A DNA stretch of 64,000 nucleotides, from contig JAEZGI010000039.1 in NCBI GenBank assembly GCA_023416995.1, forward strand, positions 62,001 through 126,000, written 5' to 3'. This stretch comes from Bacteroidota bacterium (GTDB lineage Bacteria > Bacteroidota > Bacteroidia > Chitinophagales > Chitinophagaceae). Of the stretch, positions 8,382 through 16,738 are shown one piece after another (position 1 is the first letter of the stretch; each line of letters opens with the position of its first letter). The translations under genes and the position numbers were made by a program. Under the pieces are notes generated by a model, which was given only the letters and a program-made list of their open reading frames with translations, did no database searches and was not told where the DNA came from.

Positions 8382-9983
8382 TTAGTATTCGAACACTACC
8401 TTTTTCAGATAGTATCCATCGACATCGATTTGCGGCAGGCCCGCCGACTCGATATTTATGCCCTTTTCATTTACCATCGAACGTTTTGCATCTTTGCCGG
8501 AACCGATCTGAATGGGTAATACGCCTGGAAAATTGAGCAATCTTACCAGGTATCTGTTTTCCCCGGTCTGTTTGACCCCGATCTCAAGTTTATCAGTTGT
8601 CCGTAAAAACAGGTCAAATACCGGTTTGAGACTTTTCCCGAAACTTTTGCTGAATAATTGTTCAACATCATCAGTGTCAGGCAAACTATCATAAGTGTAT
8701 GCAGGGGCAGTGGCCAGCGTTTTTAGCGTTGGGAAAAAAATGCTGTCGCCCATAATATACCGCAGGGTATGCATAAAGAAAGCTCCTTTTCCATAAATAT
8801 CTCCATGATATACTTCGATTGAATTCGCGTCTTTATCCAGTACTACCGGCTTCTGGTTTTGAGTGGCTCTCCCGGTTGCGCGCATTTTTTTGAGATAAGC
8901 TTCCTCACCCTCAAGGTCCCTCACATGCAGGTGATCCCCGAAAGTGCAGATACCTTCCTGGATCCACATATCAGAATAGTTTTTCCCCGTAACCTTATTG
9001 GCCCACCATTCATGACCAAACTCATGCGCCATTAACCAGTCAAAGTCCTCCCCTCCAACCTTCGTGTATCTAAAACCGTTACCATAAGCGTTTAATGTCT
9101 GATGCTCCATCCCCAGATGAGGCGTTTCTGCTAGACCGATCTTTTCTTTCACCCAGGGATATTCACCAAAATATTTCTCCATTACCCGGGCCATCCGTTC
9201 CATCAGCTCAAGATGATGCGGCGCTTTGGACGCATTTTCCTCCAACACATAAAACACCATTGGCACCATATTGCCGGCAATGGTCTTATAAGGACGGGTA
9301 ACAACTTTATACTTGCCGACATTAAACAGAATACTATAAGTATTAATGGTGTAATTCGTTTTCCAGTGATAGGTAGAAGTCTTTCCTTTATGAGTAGTTT
9401 TCTGAAGAAGTCCCGGTCCGGCCACCACCAGGCCCCTGGGTACGGTTATATGCATGTCTACGCCTTCGTTTGGCTCATCTGAAGTATGATCCTTACACGG
9501 AATATACAGTTTGGCGCCTTCGCTCTGACAGGTAATGGCTATCCAATCATTGCCTGAGGAATCTTTCGACCACTGAAAACCACCATCCCATGGTGCCCGG
9601 CGTGCTAAAGGAGGTTTGCCGCCATATTTAACTGCAACCACAGTTTTGCCGGCAGGAAAACGCTTCTCAGAACGAATCGTGATCATGTCATTTTCGTAAG
9701 AGTAATCGGCCGGCTTTCCGTTAACGGTTACGCCACTGACCTGGTACCTGCTCACAAGATCGAGCAGAATGACCGGTGCAGCCTCGGCAAGCAGCATGGT
9801 TACCTGGGTGGAACCATCAATAGATTGATTCGAGGGATCCACGTTAAGCCGAACCTGGTAATGGCGTATGTCCATGTTTGCCTGTTCGGGTTTTAGCTTA
9901 CCACCGGATGGCCAGTCGGGATCCTGTGCATGAAGCCGGGGAATGAAGCACGTAAACGTAATCAGGGCATATAAGAATTTCAT
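8382..9983 (-). CDS. M1 family metallopeptidase, short form
   Basis: A secreted zinc aminopeptidase-like protein. A signal peptide covers residues 1-19 (ending LHAQ). The gluzincin signature HEFGH is at residues 320-324 with the third zinc ligand E343 exactly 19 residues on, and the substrate-binding GxMEN motif appears as GMEHQ at 291-295. The N-terminal saddle-like domain (about 35-240) precedes the catalytic domain (240-450). At 533 residues it lacks the large helical C-terminal domain of PepN-type enzymes, as many Bacteroidota members do. The final 80 residues are probably a small beta domain. It probably trims peptides in the periplasm or outside the cell. ATG 9983 is supported by the signal peptide. 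Confidence 0.9.
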   Translation of the reverse strand: MKFLYALITFTCFIPRLHAQDPDWPSGGKLKPEQANMDIRHYQVRLNVDPSNQSIDGSTQVTMLLAEAAPVILLDLVSRYQVSGVTVNGKPADYSYENDMITIRSEKRFPAGKTVVAVKYGGKPPLARRAPWDGGFQWSKDSSGNDWIAITCQSEGAKLYIPCKDHTSDEPNEGVDMHITVPRGLVVAGPGLLQKTTHKGKTSTYHWKTNYTINTYSILFNVGKYKVVTRPYKTIAGNMVPMVFYVLEENASKAPHHLELMERMARVMEKYFGEYPWVKEKIGLAETPHLGMEHQTLNAYGNGFRYTKVGGEDFDWLMAHEFGHEWWANKVTGKNYSDMWIQEGICTFGDHLHVRDLEGEEAYLKKMRATGRATQNQKPVVLDKDANSIEVYHGDIYGKGAFFMHTLRYIMGDSIFFPTLKTLATAPAYTYDSLPDTDDVEQLFSKSFGKSLKPVFDLFLRTTDKLEIGVKQTGENRYLVRLLNFPGVLPIQIGSGKDAKRSMVNEKGINIESAGLPQIDVDGYYLKKVVFEY

Positions 9984-10132
9984 ACAATTTGTTTCATGAA
10001 AGTTAACTTAAATAGTACACAGCCCCATTATCACCGCGCAGCTTTGAATTGGTACAGAGATTGTAATTCATTAAAAACGATTTAATTTTAGTTAATTCGG
10101 CTGCTCTATACCGGCAGTTTATATACATTAAT

Positions 10133-10140
10133 TACCTTTG
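10133..10140 (+). promoter_or_regulatory. Candidate -7 box for the OmpA-like lipoprotein gene
   Basis: TACCTTTG fits TAnnTTTG and lies 67 bases before the ATG at 10208. It also lies before the TTG at 10148 that opens the longest frame. No clear -33 TTG is seen. Confidence 0.35.
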
Positions 10141-10207
10141 GCAACCTTTGAAAACACCTAAACCGGCGCTCAATTGGGCGTTATACACCATCCTAAAACA
10201 AGCCGAT

Positions 10208-11071
10208 ATGATGTACAAACAAATTTTAGTATTACTGGTTTCTTCCTTTTGTCTATTTAGTTGCGTCAGCAAGAAAAAATTCAAAGCTGAACAAGAACGT
10301 TATGTGTTACTTGAATCTGCCCGCAATAAATTACAGGCCGATCTGAGAGCCTGCGCCGATTCGTCAGCCGAAAATGAACGTAGAAGAATTGCGCTTCAAA
10401 CCGAAATCGACAATCTCAACAAACAAATCGGCTTCCTGAAAGAAAATAATACCCAGGCGCTGAAACAACTGCAGGATCTTTCTGTGATCTCCAGCTCACA
10501 GGCAGAAAGTATCAAAAAATCGCTCGAAAATATCGGCGCTAAAGACATGTATATTCAGGACCTTCAGTCAGCAATGGCCCGCAAGGACTCTTTAAACATG
10601 GCTTTGGTAATGAACCTGAAAGGTGCCATTGGCAACCTGAACGACCAGGACATCAATGTTAAGGTTGACAAAGGCGTGGTTTATATCGATATCTCAGACA
10701 AACTACTTTTCAAAAGCGGCTCATACGATGTAACCGATCAGGCGAAAGGCGTTTTGGGTAAAGTGGCTCTTGTATTAAAGAACCAACCCGACATTGAATT
10801 CATGGTAGAAGGTCACACAGATAATATTCCTTTTGCAAGAGGAGTGTTAATGGACAACTGGGATCTTAGTGTTAAAAGAGCAACCTCTGTTGTAAGAATT
10901 CTGCAAAATCAGTATGGTCTTGATCCTGCAAAGATGGCTGCAGCGGGAAGAGGAGAATATAAACCAATTACGATCAACGAATCTGCAGAAACAAGGGCTG
11001 TAAACAGACGCACCCGCATCGTAATTCTGCCACAACTCGACCAGTTCTTCAAACTGCTCGAAAGGAAATAA
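10208..11071 (+). CDS. OmpA family lipoprotein with coiled coil
   Basis: An outer-membrane lipoprotein that binds peptidoglycan and ties the envelope together. From ATG 10208 (ATGATG, either may start) the protein has 287 residues. The signal peptide ends at a lipobox LFSC, placing the lipidated cysteine near residue 19. Residues of about 25-125 are rich in E, K, Q and N with heptad character and probably form a coiled coil. The C-terminal OmpA-like domain (about 150-280) carries VEGHTDNIPF, SVKRATSVVRIL and NRRTRIVI, the usual peptidoglycan-binding landmarks. The longer frame from TTG 10148 would put 20 extra residues before the signal peptide and is unlikely. A strong terminator follows directly. 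Confidence 0.9.
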   Translation: MMYKQILVLLVSSFCLFSCVSKKKFKAEQERYVLLESARNKLQADLRACADSSAENERRRIALQTEIDNLNKQIGFLKENNTQALKQLQDLSVISSSQAESIKKSLENIGAKDMYIQDLQSAMARKDSLNMALVMNLKGAIGNLNDQDINVKVDKGVVYIDISDKLLFKSGSYDVTDQAKGVLGKVALVLKNQPDIEFMVEGHTDNIPFARGVLMDNWDLSVKRATSVVRILQNQYGLDPAKMAAAGRGEYKPITINESAETRAVNRRTRIVILPQLDQFFKLLERK

Positions 11072-11093
11072 TTCAAAATTTCTAAAAATATAA

Positions 11094-11126
11094 ATGGATG
11101 TTGCCACCCGGTAGCATCCATTTTTT
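11094..11126 (+). terminator. Intrinsic terminator of the OmpA-like gene
   Basis: ATGGATGTTGCC (11094-11105) pairs with GGTAGCATCCAT (11110-11121) through twelve positions including two G-U pairs, with a four-base loop and a following T run. Confidence 0.85.
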
Positions 11127-11298
11127 ATTTGGCAACTAACTCAAATGCCTGGACGGTACCACTGGATACCTGCCAGCCATATTGAACCCCCGCTTCCACA
11201 TAACTGAACTGGTCCTTATGCCCGGGTTCGTTTTCGCATGGCTGCGGATCGCTGATTATAAGCAGTCCCCACACAAACAATAACCATTGATTAAACAT
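11125..11298 (-). CDS. Possible small secreted protein (weak)
   Basis: A 57-codon frame from ATG 11298 that begins MFNQWLLFVWGLLIIS, which resembles a short signal peptide, and goes on with polar sequence containing one cysteine. The frame opens further upstream to 11424 without added protein-like features. There is no clear ribosome-binding site or promoter. It could equally be chance. I do not recognise it. Confidence 0.2.
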   Translation of the reverse strand: MFNQWLLFVWGLLIISDPQPCENEPGHKDQFSYVEAGVQYGWQVSSGTVQAFELVAK

Positions 11299-11463
11299 AA
11301 AATCAGATTGACTAATAATTAATACCGCAAAGATTGCCATATTCCGGGTGGTGCCAAATGGCCTTTGGCATGAAATGCAGCTATTTTTGGATGAATTGGA
11401 GGTTGGCAGAGTAATTGAATACACTTAGTGTTACAATCTTATACACACTAAAAATTCCTAGTT
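11127..11463. other. Intergenic region before a small lipoprotein gene
   Basis: Apart from the weak minus-strand frame listed separately I see no gene here. The last 80 bases are AT-rich and contain TTACAATCTTATACACACTA before the ATG at 11464, which may include a promoter, but no TAnnTTTG box is exact. Confidence 0.4.
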
Positions 11464-11640
11464 ATGAAAAAGATCCTTTTTCTGGCAGCTATAGCAAGCC
11501 TTGGCTTCATCGCCTGCGATACGCCTTCACCGGCAACCACATCTCCGAACGACTCTACCGACACCCAGGGTACCAGCCCGATGACGGACACTACGGGCAG
11601 AACAACCGACACTACCCGGACCGACTCAACCCGGTTATAA
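11464..11640 (+). CDS. Very small lipoprotein with Asp/Thr-rich tail
   Basis: A 58-residue protein. It starts MKKILFLAAIASLGFIAC, a clear lipoprotein signal with lipobox FIAC and lipidated cysteine at residue 18. The 40-residue mature part is almost only D, T, S, P, G and R (for example NDSTDTQG, GRTTDTTRTDS), so it should be disordered. A competing frame (11415-11675) overlaps it but has no signal or start context. A terminator follows six bases after the stop, as expected for a real gene. The lipoprotein at 16533 has the same build. Function unknown; such tiny lipoproteins are common in Chitinophagaceae-like genomes. Confidence 0.75.
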   Translation: MKKILFLAAIASLGFIACDTPSPATTSPNDSTDTQGTSPMTDTTGRTTDTTRTDSTRL

Positions 11641-11645
11641 AAGAT

Positions 11646-11671
11646 AAGGCGGTCAGCAGATCGCCTTTTTT
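11646..11671 (+). terminator. Intrinsic terminator of the small lipoprotein gene
   Basis: AAGGCG (11646-11651) pairs with CGCCTT (11662-11667), followed by T residues to 11671. The stem is short but GC-rich and starts six bases after the stop codon. Confidence 0.7.
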
Positions 11672-11801
11672 GTGACCAGCGTATGTAAAAATCGGACATT
11701 TACTGTCGTCATATTCGCCTTTTGAACAAGCCAGCTTTTGCTTTGTAAAGATCTCCTACGAAATTCTTCGTTTATTTGTTTGTTTTGAGCAAAACTTAAT
11801 C

Positions 11802-14237
11802 ATGCTCAGAATATTGCTGCTTATCCTGTTACCACTATCTGTCTTTTCGCAGGACACCTCTTTTTTGAAAACCACATTGTCTGATGAAAAAGGAGAACCA
11901 TTGGAGAATGCCACTGTTGAACTGTTAAGGGCAAACGACTCTCTGCTGGTGAAAGCCGCCATCTCAGACCAAACAGGCACCGCAATCTTCAATAACATCC
12001 CGCAAGGATCCTACCGTTTCCGCACCTCCATGCTCGGGTACACAACCGTTTATAGCGAAGTGTTTAACCACAGTAATACCGGCGTCACCATGCCATTGGT
12101 GCTAAAACGAAATGTAGCCGGTGATATGAAAGCGGTGGTGGTTTCAGCTAAAAAGCCATTTATTCAAAAGTTAAACGACCGGCTGGTGGTTAATGTTGAA
12201 AGCAGCATCATAGGGGCAGGTAGCTCAGCACTTGATATCCTGGAACGCGCACCGGGAGTAACAGTTGATCAGAACGATGCTATCAGCCTCCGGGGCCGCA
12301 GCGGGGTTATCATTATGATTGATGGAAAACCAACGCCCTTAACAGGTGCAGAGTTGGCCACTTATCTGAGGGGGCTGCCATCAGGAGCAATAGAAAGGAT
12401 CGATATCATTACGAATCCCTCAGCACGATATGATGCAGCAGGCAACTCGGGCATCATTGATATAAGAATGAAGAAAGATCAGCGCTTAGGTATGAACGGT
12501 AGTTTTACAGCAGGATACGGTCAGGGTATCTATCCAAAAGCAAATAGCGGTGCCACGTTTAATTACCGCAGTAAAAAGATTAACCTGTTTGGTAACTACA
12601 ATTACAGTTTTCGTAAAAACCTGAATAATCTGTTGCTGGACCGCAACTTTTATGAAAACGGTCAGTATAACGGAGGCGATCTGAAAAACAATTATTCGCG
12701 AACCCCGGTGAATTCACATACACCAAGGATCGGTCTTGATTATTATGTAAACAGCAAAACGATCATCGGAGTGGTGCTGAATGCAAATTTTAATAATGTG
12801 GACCGAAAAAATGATAACTCTTCCGTTGTAATCAACCCGGCAGGCGAACAGGTAAGCCGTTTTGCTGCGATTGCAACCAACGATGATTATTTCAGGAACG
12901 CGGTAGCCAATCTCAACTTCAAACATACTTTTGACAGCACCGGCAAGGAATTAACTGCGGATATTGATTATGGCCGTTATCGCTCCTCATCCCTAACCAA
13001 CAATGCAACAAGTTATTTCAAACTGGATCAAACTCAGTTGCAACCTGATTATGTTTTAAGAGGTAACCAACAGGGAACACTGATCCTTAAAACCGCTAAA
13101 ATCGATTATGTACATCCTTTGAAAAATGAAATGAGGTTCGAAGGAGGATTGAAAACAAGTTTTGTTTCTTCAGATAACGACGCTAAGTTTTTTGATGTCA
13201 GTGATGGCGTCCCGAAAAACGATGTCAATAAAACAAATCATTTCTATTACAACGAAAACAATAATGCTGCATATGTGAATGCAAGCCGAACTTATAAAAA
13301 GTTCAATGCCCAGGTAGGTTTAAGAGCCGAACAAACAAATGTTGAAACGCGCCAGGCTATCGGAGACGTGAGATGGGATTCAAGTTATCTTCAGTTTTTT
13401 CCAAGTGCATTCGTCAATTATAATCTGGCTAAGGACCAGACAGTAGGCGTTTCTGTAAGCCGAAGAATTGATCGTCCAGGTTACTCGGAACTTAATCCCT
13501 TCCTGTTCCTGATTGATGTTACTACCTATGCCACAGGTTATCCCGGTTTATTACCACAATTGACCTGGTCGTATGAACTGAGCTACAATATAAAATCATT
13601 TAATTTCAACCTGGCATATAGCCGTACATCAAACCCGCAGAATATAGCAATAGCAAAATTCAATGAGGTTTTTCCAAACGTTCCTTCCGACGAAAATGTA
13701 ACGGTCCAGATCCCGGTGAATTTAAAGTCGTCTGATTATGTTGGCCTCACGATATCTGCTCCAATCCGAATCGCTGGATGGTGGAACATGCTTAACAATG
13801 CAAACCTTTTTTATATTCATTACAACGGTCGTCTTGGTGGAACTGATCTTAACTCGGGCAAACCTTCGTATGATATCCGGTCAAACAACACCTTTACCAT
13901 TGGCAAAGGGTGGACCGCCGAACTGATAGGAACCTATAACTCAAGCGGGCGCGACGGCTTTATGGTTTTTGATCCCCGCTGGGGGCTGTCTGCGGGTGTA
14001 CAAAAATCAATTCTCAACAACAAAGGAACACTTCGTTTGAACATGACCGATATATTCTGGACCAATCTTCCCAAAGCTGTTATTACCTACAATAACTATG
14101 TTGAAAAATGGCATGCATATCGCGAAACGCGGGTAGCAAATCTCACATTTAGTTATCGATTCGGCAATAATAAGGTTCAGGCTGCCCGGCGCAGAAAAAC
14201 CGGTTCCGAGGAAGAACGTCAGCGTGCCGGAAATTAA
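11802..14237 (+). CDS. Outer membrane beta-barrel / TonB-dependent receptor-like protein
   Basis: An outer-membrane protein of 811 residues. A signal peptide spans residues 1-17 (ending VFSQ). Residues 20-105 form a carboxypeptidase regulatory-like domain (GEPLENATVELL, IPQGSYRF). A plug domain follows at about 140-225 (ALDILERAPGVTVD, LRGRSGVIIMIDG, AIERIDIITNPSARYDAAG). The rest is a beta-barrel with many aromatic-ended strands. The type is that of the short TonB receptors annotated as outer membrane beta-barrel family proteins; it has no SusD neighbour, so a polysaccharide role is not supported. Substrate unknown; peptides or metal chelates are possible. The tail (last 15 residues) is basic. 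No regulator is adjacent except the convergent AraC gene. Confidence 0.85.
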   Translation: MLRILLLILLPLSVFSQDTSFLKTTLSDEKGEPLENATVELLRANDSLLVKAAISDQTGTAIFNNIPQGSYRFRTSMLGYTTVYSEVFNHSNTGVTMPLVLKRNVAGDMKAVVVSAKKPFIQKLNDRLVVNVESSIIGAGSSALDILERAPGVTVDQNDAISLRGRSGVIIMIDGKPTPLTGAELATYLRGLPSGAIERIDIITNPSARYDAAGNSGIIDIRMKKDQRLGMNGSFTAGYGQGIYPKANSGATFNYRSKKINLFGNYNYSFRKNLNNLLLDRNFYENGQYNGGDLKNNYSRTPVNSHTPRIGLDYYVNSKTIIGVVLNANFNNVDRKNDNSSVVINPAGEQVSRFAAIATNDDYFRNAVANLNFKHTFDSTGKELTADIDYGRYRSSSLTNNATSYFKLDQTQLQPDYVLRGNQQGTLILKTAKIDYVHPLKNEMRFEGGLKTSFVSSDNDAKFFDVSDGVPKNDVNKTNHFYYNENNNAAYVNASRTYKKFNAQVGLRAEQTNVETRQAIGDVRWDSSYLQFFPSAFVNYNLAKDQTVGVSVSRRIDRPGYSELNPFLFLIDVTTYATGYPGLLPQLTWSYELSYNIKSFNFNLAYSRTSNPQNIAIAKFNEVFPNVPSDENVTVQIPVNLKSSDYVGLTISAPIRIAGWWNMLNNANLFYIHYNGRLGGTDLNSGKPSYDIRSNNTFTIGKGWTAELIGTYNSSGRDGFMVFDPRWGLSAGVQKSILNNKGTLRLNMTDIFWTNLPKAVITYNNYVEKWHAYRETRVANLTFSYRFGNNKVQAARRRKTGSEEERQRAGN

Positions 14238-14257
14238 TTCATTGCTATTCCAATACC

Positions 14258-15121
14258 TCAGTTAGTAATATGTAAAAGCTTCAGTAGTTCCACATGGGGC
14301 TTCATGTGAGTGATGGTTGACTTTGACAGAAATTGCCTGAGGTGTTTATAAAAATGACTATGGTCATAATACCCGAAGTCGCTGTGGTTAAAGGATGAAG
14401 GATTACTGATGAGTGACTCAGTGGCTTTACGAATACGCATGATCTGCAACACCTGTCTTGGACTAACGCCCGTCGTTACCTCAAAATAGCGTTGCAGTGT
14501 GCGGGCGGAAATATTATAACGTTGCGCATATGTGGCAACCGGGGTAAGGAAATCGTTAGCCTGGTAATTTTGATCAAGTATTTCAAGTACGATGTTCACG
14601 GCTTCGTTCTCGGAAGGGCGATTTGATATAACCCCCTCGTAATAGCTGCTTAGAATCTTTGTCCTTTGTACAAAACTGCCGGCGTTTTTAACACCGGCAA
14701 TAACGGCCGGATCGACGAGGTAACTCAAAGGGAAGATGTATTCACGGTATTCCGAAAAGTTCACTTTCTTTTCAAATAACACCGGTGATACCCTGAACTT
14801 AATTCCAAATAACTGGTTGCCCGTACTATGGTAACATTCGATAGCCTGGTGACGGGGGAGATATCCGTCGCCCTTCATATCGATTTTTTTCTCACCTACC
14901 TGCATTATATAGGGGGTTCCCAAATTGATCAGATAAGTGTAACCTGTATTCGGGAACAGCACGTCAGAGAAACCGTTGTGGTGCTGCTTCAGTTTTTGTT
15001 CAAATTCTGTTTCCCAGAAAAAATCAATAAAATGCGATAGCGCAGCAGGCGGGGGCACCCGGTGATAGCAATATCTGAAATGGTCAGTATCAAAAAATTC
15101 TATGTGTTGCACTTGTCTCAA
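14258..15121 (-). CDS. AraC family transcriptional regulator
   Basis: A cytoplasmic DNA-binding regulator. The C-terminal third (about residues 185-285) contains the two helix-turn-helix units of the AraC/XylS family, with the landmark ISARTLQRYFEVTTGVSPRQ and the final segment FGYYDHSHFYKHLRQF. The N-terminal part resembles the DUF6597-type sensory domain common in Bacteroidota (YCYHRVPPPAALSHFIDFFWE). No ATG lies before this domain; the frame starts at TTG 15121 just after an in-frame TAG, and GTG 15112 is the alternative. It faces away from the TspO-like gene, so it may control that divergent operon (54-base gap). The ligand is unknown. Confidence 0.85.
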   Translation of the reverse strand: MRQVQHIEFFDTDHFRYCYHRVPPPAALSHFIDFFWETEFEQKLKQHHNGFSDVLFPNTGYTYLINLGTPYIMQVGEKKIDMKGDGYLPRHQAIECYHSTGNQLFGIKFRVSPVLFEKKVNFSEYREYIFPLSYLVDPAVIAGVKNAGSFVQRTKILSSYYEGVISNRPSENEAVNIVLEILDQNYQANDFLTPVATYAQRYNISARTLQRYFEVTTGVSPRQVLQIMRIRKATESLISNPSSFNHSDFGYYDHSHFYKHLRQFLSKSTITHMKPHVELLKLLHITN

Positions 15122-15174
15122 AGCCGGCTTCTACTGGCATAGTTTTTTAGCACGTTCCAAAAATACATATAGCC

Positions 15175-16002
15175 ATGCAGAAGACCAGGCTGCTTGCCGT
15201 CGCTAACCTTATTGCGTTTATTGTTCATGTCTGCATCAGCTATGGATCCCAATTTAAATTAATTAATGATAAGGCAGTGGGGGATATCTCTGATAGCTAT
15301 CCGTCATTGTTTACACCGGCAGGCTTTACATTTTCCATCTGGGGGGTGATTTATATCTCGCTCAGCGCTTTAGTAGTATATCACCTGGTGATGGCACGCA
15401 AGAAAACAGCAGATCATCCTGCAAACCGGGATCTGTTACGTATGGGCCCCTGGTTCATTTTAAATAATATAGCAACCGCGTTGTGGACGGTTGTATGGAC
15501 CGGCGAACAACTACTACTTTCCGTAATACTTATCATTGTTCAATTGATCAGCCTGGTAATCATTCACCGGTCGCTTAACATATATGATCTGTCAAGAACC
15601 ATACAATCAAAAGCATTCACTCAATTTCCGCTCAGTATCTATCTTGGCTGGATCAGCATCGCAACGATAGCGAATACTTCAACTTACCTCGCATCAATAA
15701 ACTGGACCGGTGGTTTGGCGCCTGAAACATGGACAGTAATAATGATTACCGTTGCAGTATTGCTGACTGCTGTAGTGGTATTCACGCGAAGAAACGTGTT
15801 TTACGGGCTTGTAGTGGTATGGGCACTCTACGGCATCTTAAGCAAAAGAAATAGTGAAGGCGGTGATTATAGCCAGATTGTCTATACCGCCTGGGCCGGG
15901 CTCATTATTACTGCCATCATTTGTGCCATCCAGACACTAAGAAACAGTATGTTGAGCCGGCGTATGGACCTGAATATTGGTGTAACTTCCAAAACCTCTT
16001 AA
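15175..16002 (+). CDS. TspO/MBR-like tryptophan-rich membrane protein
   Basis: An inner-membrane protein of 275 residues with about seven hydrophobic segments. The motif TPAGFTFSIWGVIYI near residue 50 is the hallmark of tryptophan-rich sensory (TspO/peripheral benzodiazepine receptor) proteins, and tryptophans recur in membrane segments (ALWTVVWTGEQ). It is longer than typical TspO (about 160 residues), as in a distinct Bacteroidota subgroup. TspO proteins bind porphyrins or related ligands; whether this one does is not known. The stop is followed after three bases by the META-domain lipoprotein gene, so 15175-16736 is probably one operon. Confidence 0.75.
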   Translation: MQKTRLLAVANLIAFIVHVCISYGSQFKLINDKAVGDISDSYPSLFTPAGFTFSIWGVIYISLSALVVYHLVMARKKTADHPANRDLLRMGPWFILNNIATALWTVVWTGEQLLLSVILIIVQLISLVIIHRSLNIYDLSRTIQSKAFTQFPLSIYLGWISIATIANTSTYLASINWTGGLAPETWTVIMITVAVLLTAVVVFTRRNVFYGLVVVWALYGILSKRNSEGGDYSQIVYTAWAGLIITAIICAIQTLRNSMLSRRMDLNIGVTSKTS

Positions 16003-16005
16003 TAT

Positions 16006-16518
16006 ATGAAACGGATTATTTATATACTCGCCAGCGTGTTAATTTTAGGATCATGCGGTTCGGGATCCGCAGAATCTAATAATCTGCCAGAGCGTGAAAA
16101 CAATGCGGACACCAATGATATTTCCGGAGGCGGGGCAGCAATTACTCCTCAAACGCAGGATACGGCGAGGCTCGATGGAACCTGGTTCCTGGTTGCGATC
16201 CTGCCTTCGGATACCGCTGCAGGGAAAGTGCCAACCATCAGTTTCGACATGAACGCAAAAACATTCACAGGTAACACTGGCTGCAATTCCATGCGTGGCA
16301 CTTTTACGTTTAACGACAGTACCCTTCAAATCAACGAACAGATCACGACCACAAAGATGGCTTGTCCAGGTTATAATGAAGATGCCTTTTTGAAGAATCT
16401 GCCAAGAACAAACAAACACCGTTTTGAGAACGGAATGCTGATACTCTTAATGGACGGTACTGAATTATCACGGTGGACAAGAACGAAAGTGAAACCAGAG
16501 ATTATAAAAACTACATGA
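16006..16518 (+). CDS. META domain lipoprotein (HslJ-like)
   Basis: A 170-residue lipoprotein with signal peptide MKRIIYILASVLILGSC (lipobox LGSC, cysteine at residue 17), a low-complexity linker of about 35 residues, and a META/HslJ domain at about 60-165. The landmarks are LDGTWFLV, FTGNTGCNSMRGTF and TTKMACPG, including the two domain cysteines. META proteins in Gram-negative bacteria are envelope stress-associated; a few bind novobiocin-like compounds or act in heat-shock responses, but the biochemical role is not established. It follows the TspO-like gene by three bases and precedes a small lipoprotein gene by 14 bases, consistent with an operon. Confidence 0.85.
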   Translation: MKRIIYILASVLILGSCGSGSAESNNLPERENNADTNDISGGGAAITPQTQDTARLDGTWFLVAILPSDTAAGKVPTISFDMNAKTFTGNTGCNSMRGTFTFNDSTLQINEQITTTKMACPGYNEDAFLKNLPRTNKHRFENGMLILLMDGTELSRWTRTKVKPEIIKTT

Positions 16519-16532
16519 TAAAAATCAAGGCT

Positions 16533-16736
16533 ATGAAAAAGTTTTTAGTAGTATTAATTTGCACTGCAGCATTATATGCCTGCACAGAAGCAGGTGATGG
16601 TTCTGATGCACAGGAAACAGGAGTTGGAAAAGACACAATGACCACGATCAGCCCGGGTACAGGATCAAGCAGCAATGATACGTCGATGTATGAACGAATG
16701 CCCACCAGGACCCCTGGCGACACCACTGTTCATTAA
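16533..16736 (+). CDS. Small lipoprotein with Thr/Ser/Asp-rich tail
   Basis: A 67-residue protein starting MKKFLVVLICTAALYAC at ATG 16533, with lipobox LYAC and lipidated cysteine at residue 17. The open frame runs up to 16473, but the upstream 20 residues overlap the META gene and precede the signal peptide, so they are excluded. The mature part is rich in D, G, S and T (SGTGSSSND-like composition) and probably disordered. It resembles the tiny lipoprotein at 11464 in build rather than in exact sequence. It is the last gene of the 15175-16736 unit and ends three bases before the convergent phosphodiesterase-like gene. Function unknown. Confidence 0.75.
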   Translation: MKKFLVVLICTAALYACTEAGDGSDAQETGVGKDTMTTISPGTGSSSNDTSMYERMPTRTPGDTTVH

Positions 16737-16738
16737 GT

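Noticed and set aside
11415..11675. Plus-strand frame overlapping the tiny lipoprotein gene
   Set aside because: The other frame has a perfect lipoprotein signal at ATG 11464 and stops right before a terminator; this one has neither.
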